From Candidatus Nomurabacteria bacterium RIFCSPHIGHO2_01_FULL_39_10 (GTDB taxonomy: Bacteria > Patescibacteriota > Minisyncoccia > Phycocordibacterales > UBA9973), in NCBI GenBank assembly GCA_001786805.1, contig MFTJ01000064.1:1-15904 (forward strand): a stretch of DNA of 15,904 nucleotides, given 5' to 3'. The notes under the pieces were generated by a model. That model was not told the DNA's origin, did no database searches, and saw only the letters and a program-made list of their open reading frames with translations. The translations under genes were made by a program, and so were the position numbers. Positions 12,594-15,904 of the stretch are shown piece after piece (positions within the stretch are counted from its first letter, which is position 1; every line of letters starts with the position of its first letter).

Positions 12594-13991
12594 TTAAAAT
12601 TCATCCAAATCCCCTTTAACCTTAGACGGAGCGAATTCACTCAAACTGCTTTTTTCCAGAGTCTGGAAGGTTGTGGTTTTTTCGTCAAAATAAAGTTCAA
12701 TTTTTCCGGTCGGGCCATTTCGGTGCTTTTCAATCAGAATTTCCGCAATGTTCGTTTTCTCTGATTCCTCTTTTCCCTTGTCATCTCGGTGAATGAACAT
12801 CACGACATCTGCGTCTTGTTCTATGGAACCGGAATCGCGTAGGTCAGATAGTCTTGGTTTGCCACCCCTACTTTCTATGGCGCGAGAAAGCTGGGAAAGA
12901 GCAAGGACTGGCACATTCAGCTCTTTTGCCAGACTTTTGAGCGAGCGGCTGATTTCCGTCACTTGGTTGACCATTGAATCGTAATTTTTGGAAGTTGTCA
13001 TGAGCTGTAAATAATCAACGACTATTAAATCAAGACCTTTTTCCGCTTTCAGCCTGCGGGAGAGGGCCTTCATTCGGACTATTGAATTTCCTGCTTGGTC
13101 GTCAATATAAATTTTGGCTTTTGCAAGTTTATCCAAAGAATCCCGCAGTTGAGAAAATTCTCTGTCTGAAGACAAACGTCCTGTGCGCAAGTTCCAGGCA
13201 TTCACTCGGCTCTCGGCGGAAAGCATCCTGTCTACCAGCTGTTGAGAAGACATTTCTAGAGAAAATATCACCACCGATTTATCGTGAATGGTGGAAGTTA
13301 TGCGCGCGATGTCCAGCGCGAGGGTAGTCTTTCCCATGCTCGGTCTTGCGGCCAGAATTACCAAATCAGACTTTTGCAGTCCGGAGAGCATATTATCCAA
13401 ATCTTTAAATCCGGTTGGAAGCCCGCGCAACGCACCTTTATGCTCGTGCAATTTTTCCAATCTTTCATAAGCTTCCGGCAGAGCGTCTTTCAAGTGTACA
13501 AATTTTTGATTTTTTGGAGAGGAGACTACGCTAAAAACTTTCTTCTCCGCCATGTCTAAAATGTCGTCCATATGGTCGTCGCCTTCTTCAAACGCGAGTT
13601 CGGAAACAAAGTCAGCCGCTTCAATCAAACTTCGTAGAACATATTTTTTTTGTACAATATCCGCATAGTGCTTGATGTTGGTAGAGGAGGGGACGACATT
13701 CACAATTTCTGCCAGATAAACATTTCCTCCGACATTATCCAGCAATTTTTTTTCAGCCAGTTTGGTGGAAAGCGAAAGCATATCTATCGGCTCATTTTTG
13801 TTTGATAAGTCCAGCATTGCTTGAAAAATCATTTTGTGTTTTTCAACATAAAAAGAATCGGGGGAGATCATATCTTCCACTTCGTGCATCGCGTCCTTCC
13901 GGAGCATTATTGAGCCGAGCACTGCCTGCTCGGATTCTATGCTCTGCGGCGGAATTCTCACTTCCTTTTTTGATATTTTTGCTTTCGGCAT
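12594..13991 (-). CDS. dnaB: Replicative DNA helicase DnaB
   Basis: A 465-residue hexameric 5'-3' helicase of the replication fork. The N-terminal DnaB domain begins at about residue 14 (PPQSIESEQAVLGSIML) and contains the conserved NVVPSSTNIKHYA segment. The RecA-like C-terminal domain starts near 185 (GLPTGFKDLD). Walker A is ARPSMGKT (215-222), Walker B is LIVVDYLQLM (322-331), and downstream are the conserved LSQLSRAIESRGGKPRLSDL and QDADVVMFIHRDD segments. The length is typical and there is no intein. It is transcribed with recR and is divergent from trpS. Its promoter has a consensus -35 and ends 6 bases before the ATG, so the message is probably leaderless. Confidence 0.97.
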   Translation of the reverse strand: MPKAKISKKEVRIPPQSIESEQAVLGSIMLRKDAMHEVEDMISPDSFYVEKHKMIFQAMLDLSNKNEPIDMLSLSTKLAEKKLLDNVGGNVYLAEIVNVVPSSTNIKHYADIVQKKYVLRSLIEAADFVSELAFEEGDDHMDDILDMAEKKVFSVVSSPKNQKFVHLKDALPEAYERLEKLHEHKGALRGLPTGFKDLDNMLSGLQKSDLVILAARPSMGKTTLALDIARITSTIHDKSVVIFSLEMSSQQLVDRMLSAESRVNAWNLRTGRLSSDREFSQLRDSLDKLAKAKIYIDDQAGNSIVRMKALSRRLKAEKGLDLIVVDYLQLMTTSKNYDSMVNQVTEISRSLKSLAKELNVPVLALSQLSRAIESRGGKPRLSDLRDSGSIEQDADVVMFIHRDDKGKEESEKTNIAEILIEKHRNGPTGKIELYFDEKTTTFQTLEKSSLSEFAPSKVKGDLDEF

Positions 13992-13997
13992 AAACTC

Positions 13998-14026
13998 ATT
14001 CTCTACTACTCTATAAAGATTGTCAA
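13998..14026 (-). promoter_or_regulatory. Promoter of dnaB-recR, leaderless architecture
   Basis: On the minus strand: TTGACA, an exact consensus -35 (14026-14021), a 17-bp spacer, then GAGAAT as the -10 (14003-13998, four of six matches). As in the AI-2E family gene promoter, exactly 6 bases separate the -10 from the ATG, placing the transcript start at the start codon. Confidence 0.6.
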
Positions 14027-14072
14027 AAGAAAAAGTGTGTAAAGATGTTATTAATATGTTAATATATTATTC

Positions 14073-15023
14073 ATGAGCAAAAAGATATTACTTTCAGGTA
14101 TTCAGCCTTCCGGCAGACCCCATATCGGCAACTATTTCGGCATGATTAAGCAATTGCTGGGACAGCAAGACGAGTATGAAGTTTACGCTTTGATAGTTGA
14201 TTATCATGCGATGAAATCTGTCCAAAATCCCAAAGAAATGAGGGAAAATATAAAAAATGTAGTGCTTGATTATCTGGCTCTTGGTCTTGACCCCAAAAAA
14301 GTTACATTCTTCAAACAAAGCGATGTTTCCGAACACACCGAGCTTTGCTGGATTTTCGACACTATTACAACGATGCCGTACCTGATGCGGGCGCATGCTT
14401 TCAAAGATGCCGAAGCAAAAAACAAAGAAATTGATGTCGGTACCTTTAATTATCCGATGCTTATGGCGGCGGATATATTGCTTTATAGTCCGGATATAAT
14501 TCCGGTTGGAGCCGATCAGAAACAACACATTGAGATTGCGCGTGACACAGCTGAAAAATTTAATCGTACTTTTGGCGAGACTTTCAAATTGCCAAAAGAT
14601 ATGATTATGAAAGAAGTAGCGGTTGTGCCGGGTACGGATGGACGCAAAATGTCAAAAAGTTACAATAACACCATTCCACTTTTTGCCGAATATGAAGAAA
14701 TAAAAAAGGCGGTAATGAGCATTGTGACGGACTCGGGAGAGGGAATACCAAAAAATGTTTATGCTATACACAATTTACTTCGCTCAGCGAAAGAGCTTGA
14801 TCCGATTTATAAAGATAAAACTGGCAAATATAAGGAGCTGAAAGAGTTGCTTATAGAAGATATTGAAAAATTTATCGCTCCGCTTCGTGAAAAACGCAAA
14901 GAATTTGAAAAAGATATACCAAAAGCGCTCGCTATATTAAAAGCAGGTAGCGAAAAAGCCAAAAAAGTCGCTTCAGCAAAAATGGCTGAAGTTCGTGAGA
15001 AAATAGGAGTTCAAGTTTATTAA
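14073..15023 (+). CDS. trpS: Tryptophanyl-tRNA synthetase TrpS
   Basis: A 316-residue class I synthetase, near the lower end for the family, that charges tRNA-Trp. The start SGIQPSGRPHIGNYFG carries the HIGH-type motif HIGN (17-20). KMSKS is at 192-196 within GTDGRKMSKSYNN. The tryptophan-site segments NYPMLMAADILLYSPDIIPVG and DQKQHIEIARD (126-158) are intact. The ATG has no Shine-Dalgarno and only AT-rich sequence upstream; a weak -10 (TAATAT, 14060-14065) is possible. It is followed after 4 bases by a TrpR-family repressor and then by trpD, so tRNA charging, tryptophan sensing and tryptophan synthesis genes are grouped. No T-box or leader peptide fits in the 81-base gap to dnaB. Confidence 0.96.
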   Translation: MSKKILLSGIQPSGRPHIGNYFGMIKQLLGQQDEYEVYALIVDYHAMKSVQNPKEMRENIKNVVLDYLALGLDPKKVTFFKQSDVSEHTELCWIFDTITTMPYLMRAHAFKDAEAKNKEIDVGTFNYPMLMAADILLYSPDIIPVGADQKQHIEIARDTAEKFNRTFGETFKLPKDMIMKEVAVVPGTDGRKMSKSYNNTIPLFAEYEEIKKAVMSIVTDSGEGIPKNVYAIHNLLRSAKELDPIYKDKTGKYKELKELLIEDIEKFIAPLREKRKEFEKDIPKALAILKAGSEKAKKVASAKMAEVREKIGVQVY

Positions 15024-15027
15024 AACA

Positions 15028-15324
15028 ATGAAACACAAAAATAAAAAAATTCCGGAATATAAGCAAGAGTTAGTGAAAATTTTTTCCAAAATTCATGGAG
15101 ACAAAGATTTAATGAAAGAATTCTTGATGGATATTCTGACGCCGGCGGAATTTGAGACTATGGCCTTGCGGTGGCAAATAGTAAAAAAGCTTGAAAAAGG
15201 CGAGACCCACAGGTCTGTAGCATGGGATTTAGGCCTCGGCATCAGCACCGTCACTCGCGGAAACCGCGAACTTCGCAACAAAAACGGCGGTTTCCATATG
15301 ATGCTAAAAAGGTTAGGTAAATAA
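15028..15324 (+). CDS. TrpR-family transcriptional repressor (TrpR/YerC/YecD group)
   Basis: A 98-residue helical DNA-binding protein. Aligned by eye with E. coli TrpR, LTPAEFETMALRWQIV (37-52) matches the LTPDERE...RVRIV region, and the helix-turn-helix (about 60-80) ends GISTVTRGNREL against GIATITRGSNSL. The residues that hold tryptophan in E. coli, Arg54 and Arg84, correspond to Arg48 and Arg77; Thr44, Thr81 and Gly85 correspond to Thr38, Thr74 and Gly78. The TRG motif is closer to true TrpR than to YerC, which I recall as having SRV there. One residue is missing between the two helices. Its position between trpS and trpD supports a tryptophan-responsive role, probably including trpD and possibly itself. 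Family is firm; ligand is inferred. Confidence 0.88.
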   Translation: MKHKNKKIPEYKQELVKIFSKIHGDKDLMKEFLMDILTPAEFETMALRWQIVKKLEKGETHRSVAWDLGLGISTVTRGNRELRNKNGGFHMMLKRLGK

Positions 15325-15357
15325 AAAGTTTTTTAATTTTGCGTGAGTTTATCCACA

Positions 15358-15381
15358 AATGCAGTTTGCATTCTTTTTTTT
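15358..15381 (+). terminator. Short intrinsic terminator after the TrpR-family gene
   Basis: AATGCA, loop GTT, TGCATT (15358-15372), then C and eight T (15374-15381). The stem is only 6 bp, but hairpin and T-tract are correctly spaced. It separates trpS-trpR-like from trpD, which therefore likely has its own promoter. Confidence 0.55.
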
Positions 15382-15391
15382 ACCTGTTATC

Positions 15392-15405
15392 ATGTACTAG
15401 TACAT
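15392..15405. promoter_or_regulatory. Candidate TrpR operator upstream of trpD
   Basis: ATGTACTAGTACAT is a perfect 14-bp palindrome centred on CTAG, 15 bases before the trpD ATG. It contains GTACTAGT, the half-site of the E. coli trp operator. With the T-run-adjacent TTTTAC (15378-15383) as a weak -35 and TACATA (15401-15406) as a weak -10, the palindrome would overlap the promoter. The palindrome is seen directly; TrpR binding is inferred from the adjacent repressor gene. Confidence 0.6.
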
Positions 15406-15420
15406 AGATACAAGAATATT

Positions 15421-15904
15421 ATGAAAGAATATCTGAAAAAATTAATAAAAAAAGAGAATCTTAGTCCGCTGGAAATTAGGAAAATAATGGAGCTGATTTT
15501 TACTGACCAAGCCCTGCCATCGCAGATTGGAGCTTTTTTATCTTTACTTTCGGTAAAAGGCGAAACCGTTCCCGAAGTTACGGAAATTGCCAAAATTTTG
15601 CACGAAGAAATGATTAAAATCCATGGTCTGAAAAATGCTCTGGATATTGTGGGTACCGGCGGAGATGGATACGACACGATAAATGTTTCCACTATGGCGT
15701 GTTTTGTCTGCGCGTATTTGGGAGTTCCTATTGCCAAGCACGGAACTCGGGCGCTTAGTTCCAAATGCGGGAGCTTTGATTTGCTGGATGCGCTTGGTGT
15801 GCCCATAAAACAAAAACCGGAAGAAGTGGAAAAAGATTTTAATAAAAATAATATTGTTTTTCTTTTCGCTCCTTATTTCCATCCGGCTTTGAAAAAATTG
15901 CATC
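15421..15904 (+). CDS. trpD: Anthranilate phosphoribosyltransferase TrpD (3' truncated by window edge)
   Basis: About 161 N-terminal residues of a family that is usually 330-350 long; the frame is open to the window end. The enzyme joins anthranilate to phosphoribosyl pyrophosphate in the second step of tryptophan synthesis. The small helical N-terminal domain (MKEYLKKLIKKENLS) is followed by the PRPP-binding VGTGGDGYDTINVST loop (about 77-91), then AKHGTRALSSKCGSFDLLDALG and FLFAPYFHPALKKL. The last segment separates TrpD from thymidine phosphorylase, which shares the fold. Substitutions against the common KHGNRSVSSKSG (Thr for Asn, Cys for Ser) are mild. The start is the ATG at 15421, with no Shine-Dalgarno. 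A CTAG-centred palindrome just upstream and the neighbouring TrpR-like gene suggest tryptophan-dependent repression. Further trp genes may follow. Confidence 0.93.
   Translation, partial: MKEYLKKLIKKENLSPLEIRKIMELIFTDQALPSQIGAFLSLLSVKGETVPEVTEIAKILHEEMIKIHGLKNALDIVGTGGDGYDTINVSTMACFVCAYLGVPIAKHGTRALSSKCGSFDLLDALGVPIKQKPEEVEKDFNKNNIVFLFAPYFHPALKKLH

Noticed and set aside
14094..14528. 144-codon open frame on - inside trpS
   Set aside because: Antisense to the conserved HIGH-motif half of TrpRS, with no independent support.
15349..15357. TTATCCACA, an exact DnaA box, between the TrpR-like gene and trpD
   Set aside because: It is a single copy with no cluster of boxes, no AT-rich unwinding region and no dnaA or dnaN nearby. 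One such 9-mer on either strand has roughly a one in eight chance of occurring in a window this size, so it is not an origin.
1..15904. CRISPR array, tRNA or rRNA genes, intact insertion sequence
   Set aside because: No regularly spaced repeats, no tRNA-like cloverleaf ending in a recognisable T-arm, no rRNA sequence and no transposase were seen. Every gap between genes is shorter than 120 bases.

Overview
The window looks like a piece of a small, AT-rich bacterial genome of the Candidate Phyla Radiation (Patescibacteria), most likely a Parcubacteria-type lineage. The basis is the pair of large cysteine-rich zinc-ribbon proteins typical of such genomes, the DUF5674-like protein, compact proteins, tight gene spacing, near absence of Shine-Dalgarno sequences, and promoters that place transcription starts at or just before the start codon. 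UGA is used as a stop (for example genes ending at 1103 and 6933), so the UGA=Gly code of Gracilibacteria and Absconditabacteria is not in use. The taxonomic call is inference; no 16S gene is present.

Layout. 1-1103 (+): the tail of a proline-rich protein, a DUF5674-like protein and a small unknown, closely spaced. 1146-4545 (+): two tandem paralogs of about 560 residues, each with a double zinc-ribbon module at both ends and a cysteine-rich, repetitive centre. A bidirectional hairpin separates them from rsmE (-). Divergent from rsmE is a VirD4/TraG-like ATPase (+), then an elaborate 65-nt inverted-repeat structure, dnaJ and a multipass membrane protein (+). Next comes a minus-strand pair, an AI-2E/PerM-family membrane protein followed by cysS. 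rplU and a small unknown protein are on +, and dnaB-recR on -. The last block (+) is a tryptophan cluster: trpS, a TrpR-family repressor and the start of trpD, which runs off the window.

How genes work together. The clearest functional unit is trpS-trpR-like-trpD. The TrpR-like protein keeps the two arginines that contact tryptophan in E. coli TrpR, and the trpD upstream region carries a 14-bp palindrome centred on CTAG that contains the trp-operator half-site GTACTAGT. The same 10-bp core recurs once, upstream of the first zinc-ribbon gene. The other housekeeping genes (translation, replication, repair, chaperone) are ordinary in sequence.

The most unusual DNA-level signal is a set of palindromes inside coding sequence. 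One 37-40 bp palindromic repeat occurs in the same reading frame in two unrelated genes (190-226 and, in rsmE, 4843-4882). rsmE carries two more perfect inverted repeats at 4775-4814 and 5139-5167, all in-frame and outside the catalytic core. This suggests a protein-tolerated, dispersed palindromic element family. Every stretch between genes is shorter than 300 bases.
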